This document shows, piece by piece, positions 17,662 to 27,611 of a stretch of DNA of 64,000 bases. Every line of letters begins with the position of its first letter. Within the stretch, counting starts at the first letter, position 1. Origin of the DNA: CAYJII01 sp964370225 (GTDB lineage Bacteria > Bacillota > Clostridia > Oscillospirales > Ruminococcaceae); the NCBI GenBank assembly GCA_964370225.1, contig CAYJII010000007.1:1-64000 (forward strand). The letters run 5' to 3'. The notes under the pieces are model-generated. The model saw nothing but the letters and a program-made list of their open reading frames with translations, had not been told where the DNA came from and searched no databases. The position numbers and the translations under genes are program-made.

Positions 17662-20600
17662 TTAGAAAAATGTGGTTTGTGATGTTCTCGGCAAATCCCC
17701 AAATGCTCCCAGAACTGCAAGTTTTTCTACTATTGTCTTCGATGCACCTGAGCGTTGTTGCACTTCGTCAACCGAGATAAATTTATGTGTTTTTGCGGCT
17801 TTTTGCAAGTTTCTCGCCGCTGTTTCTCCCAACCCTTTTATAGCTAAGAATGGAAGCCTTATCTTTCCGTCCTCGATTTTGTATTTTGTCGCATGTGATG
17901 AGTATAAATCCACTGGCAAAAACTCATAACCTCTACTCATCATTTCGTTTATGATAAGACTAGTACTAAGCTCATCCTCTTCCTTAGTACTCCTGTCATT
18001 ACCAAGCTGATTTAATTCGCCTATACGCATTTTTATCGCATGTATGCCTTTTATCGCATTTTCCGAGTCAAAATCACCATTTCGCACGGTAAAATATGTC
18101 GCATAAAACTCTAGCGGATGGTATATTTTATAAAACCCTAACCTAATCGCAGCAATATCATAAGCTGCAGCATGAGCTTTAGGGAACATGTACTTAATCT
18201 TTAAGCAGCTCTCAATGTACCAGTCAGGCACACCATGGCTTTTCATCGCATTTATATGTTCTTCTGTCAGTAGTTTTTTTGCAAGCCCTTTTCTGGTAAT
18301 CTCTGTGATTTTAAACGCCATACCAGGTTCTAAGCCTTTGTGAATGAGGTAAACCATGATATTATCACGTGTTCCAATAACTTCACTAATTGTACAAGTT
18401 TTGTTGCGGATAAGCTCTTGTGCATTTCCTAGCCAAACATCAGTACCATGTGATAGCCCTGATATTTGAAGCAAGTCTGAGAAGCATTTTGGTTGCGTTT
18501 CTACTAGCATTTGTCGCACGAATGCCGTACCCATTTCAGGTAGCGCAAATGTGCCTGTTTCGCTAAATATCTCCTCAGGGGTAACTCCAAGTGGCTCTGT
18601 TGACGTAAATAATTTATATATATTGGGGTCACTCATAGGCACATCGGTTACTTTTGTATTTGTCATGTCCTCCAGATGTTTGTACATGGTCGGCACATCA
18701 TGCCCGAGCAAGTCGAGCTTTAATATTGTATCATGTAGCGAATGGAAGTCAAAATGCGTCGTGATTACTCCTGAGTCGGCAGAATCTGCTGGGTGTTGTA
18801 CTGGTGTGAAGTCGTAAACCTCGTAGCTTTGTGGCACTACAACCATTCCACCAGGGTGCTGCCCTGTTGTTCTTTTTACACCCGTACAGCCGATAGAAAG
18901 CCTATTTTCCTCTGCTCTATGCACAGTTTTTCCGTTTTGTTCAAGATATTTCATCGCAAATCCATATGCGGTTTTTGAGGCTACAGTAGATATAGTCCCC
19001 GCTTTAAATACATTGTCTTTTCCGAAAAGTTCTTCGGTGTATCTATGCGCCCTTGTTTGATATTCTCCCGAGAAGTTAAGGTCGATATCAGGCGCTTTGT
19101 CCCCATCGAAACCTAGGAAAGTTTCAAACGGGATATCATGTCCGTCTCGGTATAGGTCTGTACCACAATTAGGGCAGGATTTTTCAGGCAAATCAAAACC
19201 TGAGCCCACCGAACCATCTGCGATAAATTCGCTGTATTTACAGCTTTTGCAGACATAATGCGGCTCAATCGGATTAACTTCCGAAATTCCCGACATTGTT
19301 GCTACAAATGATGAACCTACTGAACCACGCGAACCAACTAAGTATCCGTCTTCTTCTGATTTTTGCACTAGCTTTTGCGATATCATATAAAGCCCCGCAA
19401 AACCATGCTTAATTATTGAGCTAAGCTCCCTGTCAAGGCGCTTTTTAATAATATCAGGTAGCGGTTCGCCATACATAGCTTTTGCTTTTTCGTGTGTTAT
19501 GTTAGTTAGCTCTTCCTCAGCACCAGGCATCTCTGGCGTATATGTTCCCTTTGGAATTGGTCTAATGTCACTTTCTATCATGTCTGCGATTACATTCGTG
19601 TTAGTGACTACAACCTCATACGCTTTTTCTTCGCCCAAATATGTAAATTCACTCAGCATTTCATCAGTAGTTCTAAAGAAAAGTGGCGCTTGATTAGCGG
19701 CATCTTTAAACTTGAGACCAGTCATAATTATTTCCCTGAAAGTTGAGTGATGCGCATCTTTAAAATGCACGTCACAAGTCGCAACTACTGGAATATTTAG
19801 TGTATTACCTAAATTCACAACAGTTCGATTAAATTCTTTAATTTTCTCTAAACTGTCAACAATCCCCTCGCGCACCATGTACTCGTTATTCCCGACTGGT
19901 TGAATTTCTAGATAATCGTAATATTTTGCTATATCACATAAATCCTTCCATGGTCTAGCGCTCACAATCGCTTTATATAGCTCCCCAGCTTCACACGCGC
20001 TTCCGATAATCAAGCCTTCTCTGTATTTAGATAGCTCACTTTTTGGAATTCTCGGTGTTTTAAAATAGTGGTTAAGATGGCTAAATGAGATGAGCTTGTA
20101 TAAATTTTTAAGCCCAGCTTTATTTTTCACAAGGATAATTACATGGTATGGTCTTAATTTTTTCACATCAAAATCTGCTAGTTTTGAGTTGATTTCAGAA
20201 ATATTTTTTATCCCATAATCCGCTTTCATCATATCGGATAATTTCATAAATATTTTCGCTAACACCATAGCATCATCGGACGCTCTGTGGTGATTAAACT
20301 CCCCGAGCTCAAGATGCTCTGCTACAAGGTTTAGCTTCACTTTTTTTAGTTTAGGCAATAGTTTTCTGCATAAATCCACAGTATCAATCGAAGTAAAGTT
20401 TCGATTGATATTATTTCGCTGTGCCGCAGCATTGATAAAGCTCATATCAAATGGAGCGTTATGCGCAATCAAAGGTGCATCTCCACAAAACTCTAAGAAA
20501 GCATTTAGCGCTTCCCCTTCGCTCGGTGCATCTTTCACCATACTATCAGTAATGCCTGTAAGCTGTGTAATTTTAGCAGAAATCGGCTTTTGCGGATTAA

Positions 20601-22029
20601 CAAATGTGTTAAACTCCTCGACAATTTCGTTGTTTCTTATCCTCACTGCACCGATTTCAGTCATTCTTTCGCTAGCAGCACTTAAACCTGTGGTTTCCGT
20701 GTCAAATACTATAAATTCGCCGTCCAAATCACAGTCAGCATTACCCATAACCATGCGCTGTGAATCTTCTACCAGATAGGCTTCAACTCCGTAAATCACC
20801 TTAAAGTCCCCACCGTCTTTTTGTATTTTCTCCGCAGCATTCATAGCATCAGGATACGCTTGCACGACACCATGGTCTGTTATTGCAATCGCTTTATGCC
20901 CCCATTTGAACGCAGTGTTCACAAGCTCTTTTGTCGGTGTAAGCCCGTCCATTGCAGACATATTTGTGTGACAGTGGAGCTCAACACGCTTAACTTCTGC
21001 ATCGTCGCTGCGCTTTTCACGCTCTAGCACTGTAATATTATATGCCCTAATTGAAATTTCCTTATCATATTTATCAAAAGCTGCCTCACCGCTGACTAAT
21101 ATAGTCACGCCTTCGCTCAGCTCGTTGTAATTTTCTTCATTTTTTACATCATCTATAATCTTAATCACAGATGAGTTTGAGTAGTCCGTGAATGATACGG
21201 ACATTATCAGCTTTGTCTCGTCTCTCGAGTATTTTTTCGTAACTTCGAAAACATCACCCCATACTACTACTCGCATAGAATCGTCCTGCGATAGCGAGCT
21301 TAGAGGCACTGTTGGAGATTTAATTGCTGAGCCTTTAATTATTTTTGCTGATGTGCATTTAATCGGAAGAGTTTTAAGGTAATCATCCCCTAATACTTCC
21401 TTTGATGTCGGCGCATTATCTGAGTTTCCTCTTCTATATTGCTGCTTTGGTTGCGCTTTTTCCTGCGAACTATTTTTGTACGCATTTTCTATGTCCTGTG
21501 GTGTAATCTTTGGTAAATCGGGTATTACCTGTTCAAAATCCTCGTCAGTCAGCCCTAATTTTCCAGAAAATTTAATAGTTATTTCTCTGTTAAACTGCGC
21601 TCTAACTACTTTAATGATTTCCTTTTCAATGTTAAATTCTTTTAATATTATCATGCCACCATTGCTGAGCGTTATATCAAGCACTTCATCTTTAAACGAG
21701 GCATACGCATTATCAAAATATCCATTTACTACCCTGGTTTTTTCTTTTAATATTTCGATTATTTCTTGAAAATAATCGCTTGTAAATGAGTCAGAGGGAT
21801 AAACTGAATTAAGCACGCATTTTTTCAGTTTTAGTGATTGCTCAATATTTTTTTGTATAATAAGAATATCTTTTCTTTTAACAGGTTTCTTAAAAGAAGC
21901 TGTTATTTCCAAGATATTCTTGTCTTTATCGGTCACAATTTGCGTGATTTCGTTTTTCTCGGCGATTTCATCTATCCCATATTCAAAATCGACTAATCCG
22001 CTTAAAACTGATTTTAAGCTTTTTTCCAT
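17662..22029 (-). CDS. polC: DNA polymerase III alpha subunit, PolC type
   Basis: Replicative polymerase with built-in proofreading, 1455 residues. Domains in order: N-terminal and OB regions (to about 340), a PHP domain beginning near residue 352 (VELHCHTNMSAMDG) that is split by the DEDD exonuclease (FIVFDTETTGLS, near residue 440), a four-cysteine zinc site near residue 924 (CKSC...CPNC), palm residues APDIDLNFSG near residue 976, then fingers and the C-terminal clamp-binding region. The gene ends its operon after ispG, rseP and dxr, a common order in this phylum. The start follows GAGGAAGTTA. Confidence 0.98.
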   Translation of the reverse strand: MEKSLKSVLSGLVDFEYGIDEIAEKNEITQIVTDKDKNILEITASFKKPVKRKDILIIQKNIEQSLKLKKCVLNSVYPSDSFTSDYFQEIIEILKEKTRVVNGYFDNAYASFKDEVLDITLSNGGMIILKEFNIEKEIIKVVRAQFNREITIKFSGKLGLTDEDFEQVIPDLPKITPQDIENAYKNSSQEKAQPKQQYRRGNSDNAPTSKEVLGDDYLKTLPIKCTSAKIIKGSAIKSPTVPLSSLSQDDSMRVVVWGDVFEVTKKYSRDETKLIMSVSFTDYSNSSVIKIIDDVKNEENYNELSEGVTILVSGEAAFDKYDKEISIRAYNITVLEREKRSDDAEVKRVELHCHTNMSAMDGLTPTKELVNTAFKWGHKAIAITDHGVVQAYPDAMNAAEKIQKDGGDFKVIYGVEAYLVEDSQRMVMGNADCDLDGEFIVFDTETTGLSAASERMTEIGAVRIRNNEIVEEFNTFVNPQKPISAKITQLTGITDSMVKDAPSEGEALNAFLEFCGDAPLIAHNAPFDMSFINAAAQRNNINRNFTSIDTVDLCRKLLPKLKKVKLNLVAEHLELGEFNHHRASDDAMVLAKIFMKLSDMMKADYGIKNISEINSKLADFDVKKLRPYHVIILVKNKAGLKNLYKLISFSHLNHYFKTPRIPKSELSKYREGLIIGSACEAGELYKAIVSARPWKDLCDIAKYYDYLEIQPVGNNEYMVREGIVDSLEKIKEFNRTVVNLGNTLNIPVVATCDVHFKDAHHSTFREIIMTGLKFKDAANQAPLFFRTTDEMLSEFTYLGEEKAYEVVVTNTNVIADMIESDIRPIPKGTYTPEMPGAEEELTNITHEKAKAMYGEPLPDIIKKRLDRELSSIIKHGFAGLYMISQKLVQKSEEDGYLVGSRGSVGSSFVATMSGISEVNPIEPHYVCKSCKYSEFIADGSVGSGFDLPEKSCPNCGTDLYRDGHDIPFETFLGFDGDKAPDIDLNFSGEYQTRAHRYTEELFGKDNVFKAGTISTVASKTAYGFAMKYLEQNGKTVHRAEENRLSIGCTGVKRTTGQHPGGMVVVPQSYEVYDFTPVQHPADSADSGVITTHFDFHSLHDTILKLDLLGHDVPTMYKHLEDMTNTKVTDVPMSDPNIYKLFTSTEPLGVTPEEIFSETGTFALPEMGTAFVRQMLVETQPKCFSDLLQISGLSHGTDVWLGNAQELIRNKTCTISEVIGTRDNIMVYLIHKGLEPGMAFKITEITRKGLAKKLLTEEHINAMKSHGVPDWYIESCLKIKYMFPKAHAAAYDIAAIRLGFYKIYHPLEFYATYFTVRNGDFDSENAIKGIHAIKMRIGELNQLGNDRSTKEEDELSTSLIINEMMSRGYEFLPVDLYSSHATKYKIEDGKIRLPFLAIKGLGETAARNLQKAAKTHKFISVDEVQQRSGASKTIVEKLAVLGAFGDLPRTSQTTFF

Positions 22030-22047
22030 TTAACTTCCTCTTTTCGA

Positions 22048-23091
22048 TTACATCTTCTCAATTTCATTTAACAGCTCAGTGACAATATCTGCCTCGTCTA
22101 TCCTCTTAATTATTTCGCCTTTTTTGAATAAAACCGCATTTCCTACTCCACCAGCTATACCAATATCAGCATGTGCAGCTTCACCAGGTCCGTTGACTAC
22201 GCACCCCATTACCGCTACCTTAATGTTTTTCTTCACATGTGCTAGCTTTTCCTCTACTTCTTTAGCTAGCGTGATTAAGTCAATTTTGGTCCTGCCGCAA
22301 GTAGGACATGAAATCAGCATTGGTATGTCGTTTTTAAGTTCAAGCGCTCTTAATATGTCAAACGCAGCGATTATCTCCTCTTTTGGATCGTCCGTTAGCG
22401 AAACTCTAATAGTTTCGCCAATTCCTTTAGCAAGCAAGCTTCCTATTCCGATAGCAGACTTCATTATTCCAAGCTTTTTTGTGCCCGCTTCTGTCACACC
22501 TAAATGAAGTGGATAGTTACAGTCTAAAGCTAAAATTTCATTTGCTTTTATCATAGTGTTTACATCAGATGATTTTATAGAAACTACAATTTTATCAAAA
22601 TCATATTTCTCTAAAAGCTTCACATGGTACATCGCACTTTCTGCCAAAGCTTGCGCAGTTGGTGCACCATGTTTTGCTAGAATATCCTTTTCCAAGCTGC
22701 CAGAATTGACACCAATTCTAATTGGGACATTGCTGTTATAGCACGCGTTTGCAACAGCTTTTACTTTTTCCTCATCACCAATATTCCCAGGGTTAATCCT
22801 AATTTTGTCCACCCCTGCTTCAATTGATGCTAAAGCTAATTTGTAATCAAAATGAATATCTGCTACAAGTGGGATATTTATTTTCTCTTTAATCTTTTCG
22901 ATTAATTCTACTGCTTTCATATTCGGAATTGCTACTCTCACAAGCTCGCAACCGCTTTGCTCAAGCTCTACAGCTTGCGCTACATTTCCCGCTATATCAG
23001 TATCAGGTTTATTGAGCATTGACTGCACATAAATATGTCCATTTCCATACTCTATATTTCCAATCTTCACTCTTTTTATTTGGCGTGACAT
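22048..23091 (-). CDS. ispG: (E)-4-hydroxy-3-methylbut-2-enyl-diphosphate synthase
   Basis: Iron-sulfur enzyme of the MEP isoprenoid pathway, converting MEcPP to HMBPP. It has 347 residues: an N-terminal TIM barrel and a C-terminal 4Fe-4S domain with cysteines in SCPTCGRTKIDL and MGCVVNGPGEA. Together with dxr and ispE in this window it shows that isoprenoids are made by the MEP route. The start follows GGAAGTGGATAT. Confidence 0.97.
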   Translation of the reverse strand: MSRQIKRVKIGNIEYGNGHIYVQSMLNKPDTDIAGNVAQAVELEQSGCELVRVAIPNMKAVELIEKIKEKINIPLVADIHFDYKLALASIEAGVDKIRINPGNIGDEEKVKAVANACYNSNVPIRIGVNSGSLEKDILAKHGAPTAQALAESAMYHVKLLEKYDFDKIVVSIKSSDVNTMIKANEILALDCNYPLHLGVTEAGTKKLGIMKSAIGIGSLLAKGIGETIRVSLTDDPKEEIIAAFDILRALELKNDIPMLISCPTCGRTKIDLITLAKEVEEKLAHVKKNIKVAVMGCVVNGPGEAAHADIGIAGGVGNAVLFKKGEIIKRIDEADIVTELLNEIEKM

Positions 23092-23103
23092 ATATCCACT
23101 TCC

Positions 23104-24120
23104 TTAAAATAAATTCATGATATCATTAAACGTAATTACTACCATAAGTCCTAGCAGTAGCACTATACCTACCGCGTGAACATATCCCTCATATTTAGGG
23201 TTAATCGGTTTGCGTCTTATCGCTTCGATAATCAAAAACATAAGCCTTCCCCCATCGAGCGCTGGCAGCGGTAATAGATTAAACACACCTATGTTTATCG
23301 ACAAAAACGCTACTAAAGTCGCTAGGTAATAAAAACCAAGCTCTGCTGCATCTCCAAGCACAGCACCAGCTCCAACTGGTCCAGATAGCTCATCAAATCC
23401 GATTTGTCCTGTCACCATTTGTGCTAAAGAAATCCACACAAGTCGCGCCATAGAAAGCGATTTTTTCATGCTGTATTCCAATGTATTTAAGACAGAGTTT
23501 TCCTCGCCCGACACATAAAAGTCAACATAAAGCTCTCGCACCTCTTCAGTTTGCACAGTTGTAAATTCAACATCATCAACATTAATTTTTTCACCATCAC
23601 GTCTTACTCTAAAGTCAATTATTCCGTCATCGTCGTTGAGCAGTTCAAATATAATATCATTTTCAGCAAATATTATAGTGCCGTTTACGCTCAAAATTTC
23701 ATCGCCAACTTCAAGCCCACCCGAATTTGAGACTGCATCATCTTTAAACTCAGCGATTGTGTTTGTAGCAAGCTGTTCATCAGTCGCAAAAACAGCGACA
23801 AGCATCACAAAGCCCAACACTATATTCATTACAGCACCTGCAACTATTATGAGAAAGCGCTTCCAGACTGGCTTGCTATTATACGAACCATCTGTGTAAT
23901 TATCAGTGTCTTCTCCCTCCATGCTAACAAAGCCACCAATCGGAAAAAGCCTGATAGAATAAAGCGTCCCACCCCTATTTAACGAAAAAAGTTTGGGTCC
24001 CATGCCCATTGCAAACTCATTTACAATAACACCTGCTTTTTTCGCCATCAAAAAATGCCCCAACTCGTGCACAAAAATTAATAGTCCAAAAACTATTATT
24101 GTTACTATTACTGATACCAT
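23104..24120 (-). CDS. rseP: Site-2 intramembrane zinc metalloprotease (RseP/RasP)
   Basis: Membrane protease cutting anti-sigma factors and signal-peptide remnants. It has 338 residues. The zinc motif HELGHF is in the first helix (near residue 18), a PDZ domain spans about residues 120-200 (GGLEVGDEILSVNG), and the third zinc ligand lies in NLLPLPALDGGRLMF. The position between dxr and ispG is the usual one. The binding site is ATGGAG, like the tail of the hairpin-SD elements, but no hairpin precedes it. Confidence 0.96.
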   Translation of the reverse strand: MVSVIVTIIVFGLLIFVHELGHFLMAKKAGVIVNEFAMGMGPKLFSLNRGGTLYSIRLFPIGGFVSMEGEDTDNYTDGSYNSKPVWKRFLIIVAGAVMNIVLGFVMLVAVFATDEQLATNTIAEFKDDAVSNSGGLEVGDEILSVNGTIIFAENDIIFELLNDDDGIIDFRVRRDGEKINVDDVEFTTVQTEEVRELYVDFYVSGEENSVLNTLEYSMKKSLSMARLVWISLAQMVTGQIGFDELSGPVGAGAVLGDAAELGFYYLATLVAFLSINIGVFNLLPLPALDGGRLMFLIIEAIRRKPINPKYEGYVHAVGIVLLLGLMVVITFNDIMNLF

Positions 24121-24136
24121 ATCATTGCTCCATTTT

Positions 24137-25276
24137 CTATATTGAATTTAACACGTATTCTCTTGCTACTCTGTCTGTATTTAATATGTCATCAATCGTG
24201 AAATTATGTTTATTTTCTATAATTTCCATAACATTATACACCAGTTCACCGATTTGATTAAACTTGATTTTATCCTCTAAAAATAAACTTACAGCAGCTT
24301 CATTTGCTCCATTTACAGCAGCTGGATATAGTCCACCTTTTTTAGCGGCAGTAACACATGCTTTTAGGCAAATAAATGTTTCCAAATCTGGTTTTGCAAA
24401 ATGTAATGACCCATATTCAATTAAATCAAGCGGTTTAACATCACATTCATATCTTGACGGATATGTTAACGCGTACTGAATAGGAATTTTCATATCTGGC
24501 ACACCAAGTTGAGCAATTACAGAATTGTCGTTATACTCGACTAGTGAATGTATTACACTCTCTTTATGCACGATAATTTCAATTTGCTCAGGCGGCAAAT
24601 CAAAAAGCCACATAGCCTCGATGAATTCTAACCCCTTATTCATCAGTGTAGCAGAGTCAATGGTTATTTTTGCACCCATGCTCCAATTTGGATGTTTAAG
24701 CGCTTGAACTTTTGTTATATCACTCAACTCTTCTGCGGTCTTCCCAAAAAATGGTCCGCCCGAAGCTGTTAATATTATTTTTTTGAGTTCCTCTCGCTTA
24801 TTCCCTTGTAAACACTGAAATATCGCAGAATGTTCGCTATCTACAGGGTAAATCATTACTCCATTTTCACGCGCTAAATCTGTTACTATTTTCCCACCCG
24901 CAACTAAAGTTTCCTTATTCGCAAGTGCAATATCTTTTTTTGCTTTTATCGCATTGATTGTCGGTATCATTCCCACCATGCCGACAACAGAGTTTAATAC
25001 AGTATCCGCTTGTGGTAGCGTTGCTATAGTATTGAGCCCATCCAGCCCAGTGTAGATATTAATATTTTTTCCAGACAAAAGCTGCTTTAGCTGGCTATAT
25101 TTACTTTCGTTAAATATAGCGATATGCTCCACACCAAGACTTATAGCTTGCTCTGCTAATATTTCTACATTACTGTGAGCCGCTAGTCCCACTATGTTCA
25201 TACCATGCTTTTTAATCACTTCTATCGCTTGTAATCCGATAGAGCCAGTTGAGCCTAAGATAGAGATGTTTTTCAT
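24137..25276 (-). CDS. dxr: 1-deoxy-D-xylulose 5-phosphate reductoisomerase
   Basis: Second MEP-pathway enzyme: DXP to MEP with NADPH. It has 379 residues. The NADPH loop is GSTGSIGLQA, the metal and substrate residues lie in PVDSEHSAIFQ and ASGGPF, and the closing loop is at 'HPNWSMG'. The start follows GGAGGTTTC. It is separated from cdsA by a strong hairpin at 25296-25328. Confidence 0.97.
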   Translation of the reverse strand: MKNISILGSTGSIGLQAIEVIKKHGMNIVGLAAHSNVEILAEQAISLGVEHIAIFNESKYSQLKQLLSGKNINIYTGLDGLNTIATLPQADTVLNSVVGMVGMIPTINAIKAKKDIALANKETLVAGGKIVTDLARENGVMIYPVDSEHSAIFQCLQGNKREELKKIILTASGGPFFGKTAEELSDITKVQALKHPNWSMGAKITIDSATLMNKGLEFIEAMWLFDLPPEQIEIIVHKESVIHSLVEYNDNSVIAQLGVPDMKIPIQYALTYPSRYECDVKPLDLIEYGSLHFAKPDLETFICLKACVTAAKKGGLYPAAVNGANEAAVSLFLEDKIKFNQIGELVYNVMEIIENKHNFTIDDILNTDRVAREYVLNSI

Positions 25277-25295
25277 GAAACCTCCATAATATTAC

Positions 25296-25328
25296 ATTGA
25301 GTATAAGTTTTAGCAACTTATACTCAAT
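25296..25328 (-). other. Strong hairpin between cdsA and dxr
   Basis: A perfect 14-bp inverted repeat (25296-25309 with 25315-25328, arm ATTGAGTATAAGTT) with a 5-nt loop. No T-run follows, so it is not a standard terminator. It could be an RNA-processing or stability element; both are inference. Confidence 0.6.
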
Positions 25329-25339
25329 TGAAATTTATA

Positions 25340-26182
25340 CTAATTTATTATGTTTACTCCGATAAGTAGCGATGAATATATCAAAGCCGCTACAAATAGC
25401 ACAGAGTCAAATCTATCAATTACTCCTCCATGCCCTGGAATTAAGTGCCCAAAATCTTTTATCGAGCATTGTCTTTTTACAAATGATGCGGTTAAATCTC
25501 CAAAAATGCTTAAACAAGATGCAATTAAACTTGTGACTAACAATGCAATAATGTTTACAGAATAAACAAAATCTGGTGTCATCATTTTTACTATCTCAAA
25601 GAATAAAAACGTAAAAGCAATTCCAAAAACTATGCAGAAAACTACTCCACCAATTGCACCCTCAATTGTTTTTTTCGGGCTGATAACAGGTGCTAGCTTA
25701 TGCTTACCAAGCGCTCTTCCTGTAAAGTATGCGCCAGTGTCCGATATCCATGAGCACAAAAACACAAGCAATACATAGTATAGTCCCACAACTACATTAT
25801 CAAGATAAATATCTCTGATAAATACTAAGCTTGAGAAAGCATAGGACACTAAAAGAGATACCGTGAACATTATAGTAACTTGCTCAAATTTGCATTTTCT
25901 CACGAACATAGATACAAATAGTAAGAACACATAAATTCCCGCTATTAATATTATTTTCCCCTCAAGGAAATCAGTATTAATAAATGGAATTGTTGCAGAA
26001 AAAGCCATATTAAGCGCTAATAATAATTTACTTTGAATAAATTTTGTCGAGTGCAACAGCTCATATACCGCAATCATCGCGGCTACTGATACCGCTGCGT
26101 TAAACAAAAATGTTTCATAAAAGAAAAATATTACCGTAAAAATTACAATACCTACACTTGCAGATATAATTCTGGTCTTCAT
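25340..26182 (-). CDS. cdsA: Phosphatidate cytidylyltransferase
   Basis: Makes CDP-diacylglycerol, the branch point of phospholipid synthesis. It has 280 residues and about eight membrane helices. The PROSITE-type signature is complete: SFVKRQCSIKDFGHLIPGHG, then GVIDRFDS, with the cytoplasmic SDTGAYFTGRALGKHKL and SPKKTIEG blocks before it. It lies downstream of uppS. Confidence 0.96.
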   Translation of the reverse strand: MKTRIISASVGIVIFTVIFFFYETFLFNAAVSVAAMIAVYELLHSTKFIQSKLLLALNMAFSATIPFINTDFLEGKIILIAGIYVFLLFVSMFVRKCKFEQVTIMFTVSLLVSYAFSSLVFIRDIYLDNVVVGLYYVLLVFLCSWISDTGAYFTGRALGKHKLAPVISPKKTIEGAIGGVVFCIVFGIAFTFLFFEIVKMMTPDFVYSVNIIALLVTSLIASCLSIFGDLTASFVKRQCSIKDFGHLIPGHGGVIDRFDSVLFVAALIYSSLLIGVNIIN

Positions 26183-26223
26183 AATTTAATTTTACCTTTC
26201 AAAAATGACTAGTGCATAATATA

Positions 26224-26931
26224 TTACACTGCTCCAAATCTGCGGTTTCTTTTCGCAAATTCATCAATCGCCTTATCTAAAATATTTTCCGTAAAATCCG
26301 GCCAGAGTACGTTATTCATAAAGATATACTCAGCATACGCTGATTGCCATATCAAGAAATTAGAAGTTCGGTACTCGCCACTCGGTCTAATAATCAAGTC
26401 GACATCAGGTTGCCCTTTTGTAAATAGATAATTAGAAAACATATCCTCATTTATATCATCAGGAGAAATTTCACCATCTTTTACTGCTTGTGCAAGCTTT
26501 TTAGTAGCATGAATAATTTCGTTTCTACCACCATAGTTCATCGCAACATTTAGCTGTAGTCCCAAAAAGTCTTTGGTGCTTTCTTCGCAGTCTGCTATTT
26601 TTTCTCTTATGTCTTCATCAAACTCTGACATATCCCCTAAAAATTTAACTTTTACATTTTCGCCCAAATTATCATGCACCATTTTTAGTTGTTCTCGAAA
26701 TATCTCGATTAAAGCTCTAATCTCTTCTTGTGGGCGTTTCCAGTTTTCAGTTGAAAAGGCATAAACAGTCAGATATTGCACGCCGATTTTGTTGCAATAT
26801 CTCACTATTTTTTGAAATGTTTTCGCACCAATTTTATGTCCGGCTTGCCTTGGCAGACCACGCAGTTTTGCCCATCTACCATTACCATCCATAATTATAC
26901 CGATATGTTTTGGTAAAATTTTATCGCTCAT
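26224..26931 (-). CDS. uppS: Undecaprenyl diphosphate synthase (cis-prenyltransferase)
   Basis: Makes the C55 lipid carrier needed for peptidoglycan and glycan export. It has 235 residues. The catalytic loop is IIMDGNGRWA, with the Asp at about residue 13, and the C-terminal block is RPSGEYRTSNFLIWQ. The start overlaps closely with the end of frr (5 nt gap). Confidence 0.96.
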   Translation of the reverse strand: MSDKILPKHIGIIMDGNGRWAKLRGLPRQAGHKIGAKTFQKIVRYCNKIGVQYLTVYAFSTENWKRPQEEIRALIEIFREQLKMVHDNLGENVKVKFLGDMSEFDEDIREKIADCEESTKDFLGLQLNVAMNYGGRNEIIHATKKLAQAVKDGEISPDDINEDMFSNYLFTKGQPDVDLIIRPSGEYRTSNFLIWQSAYAEYIFMNNVLWPDFTENILDKAIDEFAKRNRRFGAV

Positions 26932-26936
26932 ATCAA

Positions 26937-27491
26937 CTATATTTCCATTAATTCTTTTTCTTTTTTCTTAACTACGCCATCTACTTCTTTGCAATATTTA
27001 TCAGTTAGATTTTGTACTGATTTTTCTGAATCTTTTAAATCATCTTCAGTAATTTCTGAATTCTTTTTAAGTGATTTAAATTTATCGTTTGCATCACGTC
27101 TAATTGATCTTATAGCTACTTTACATTCTTCACCCATTTTATGAATGTCTTTTACAAGGTCTTTTCTTCTTTCCTCAGTTAATTGTGGGAAAGCAATTCT
27201 TAAAGCATTACCGTCATTTGTTGGGTTAATCCCTAAATCTGAAGTTAGTATTGCTTTTTCAATATCTTTTAATGCTGTTTTATCCCATGGTTGGATAACT
27301 AAAATTCTCGCGTCTGCTACTGAAATAGCAGCCATTTGTTGTAGTTTTGTTGGTACTCCGTAGTAATCAACATTTATTTTGTCTAAAACTGCAGGATTTG
27401 CTCTGCCTGCTCTAATTGCAGCATATTCAGTTTCTAGGACATGGATGCTTTTTTGCATTTTTTCTTCGGCTTTTTTGATTGTTTCTTTCAT
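26937..27491 (-). CDS. frr: Ribosome recycling factor
   Basis: Splits post-termination ribosomes with EF-G. It has 184 residues, the typical length, with a three-helix bundle and the conserved 'RAGRANPAVLDKI', 'QPWDKTALKDIEKAI' and 'LTEERRKDLVK' segments. The start is the ATG (MKETIKKAEEK) 7 nt after GGAG of hairpin-SD copy D; the upstream start in the longest frame lies within leader hairpins. Confidence 0.97.
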   Translation of the reverse strand: MKETIKKAEEKMQKSIHVLETEYAAIRAGRANPAVLDKINVDYYGVPTKLQQMAAISVADARILVIQPWDKTALKDIEKAILTSDLGINPTNDGNALRIAFPQLTEERRKDLVKDIHKMGEECKVAIRSIRRDANDKFKSLKKNSEITEDDLKDSEKSVQNLTDKYCKEVDGVVKKKEKELMEI

Positions 27492-27498
27492 AAAAATT

Positions 27499-27522
27499 CT
27501 CCATTCCGCCATATTTTCGGCA
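27499..27522 (-). promoter_or_regulatory. Hairpin-SD element, copy D (frr)
   Basis: Minus strand: a GCC/GGC stem (CCG/CGG in the alternative register) with an 8-nt AU loop, joined to GGAATGGAG, then 7 nt to the ATG. Confidence 0.7.
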
Positions 27523-27534
27523 TAATATTTTGTG

Positions 27535-27603
27535 TTTTTACTCCCACCAAAACAAGGAATGGTGAGAGAATATTTTGCACATCGCACTTCATGCGATGCA
27601 TAT
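27535..27603 (-). other. Two further hairpins between pyrH and frr
   Basis: Minus strand, in order: CATCGCA/TGCGATG with a 5-nt loop (around 27580-27600), then TCTCACC pairing with GGTGGGA (one G-U) around 27546-27571. With copy D they fill the 120-nt gap. No poly-T tail is present, so they are not simple terminators. Confidence 0.5.
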
Positions 27604-27611
27604 AATCGTAT

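Noticed and set aside
24105..24135. ATGGAG before rseP as a seventh hairpin-SD copy
   Set aside because: The Shine-Dalgarno tail matches but there is no paired stem directly upstream.
27550..27572. AAGGAATGGTGAG on the plus strand as an inverted copy of the hairpin-SD element
   Set aside because: The motif is imperfect, no start codon follows on that strand, and it is better explained as one arm of a minus-strand hairpin.
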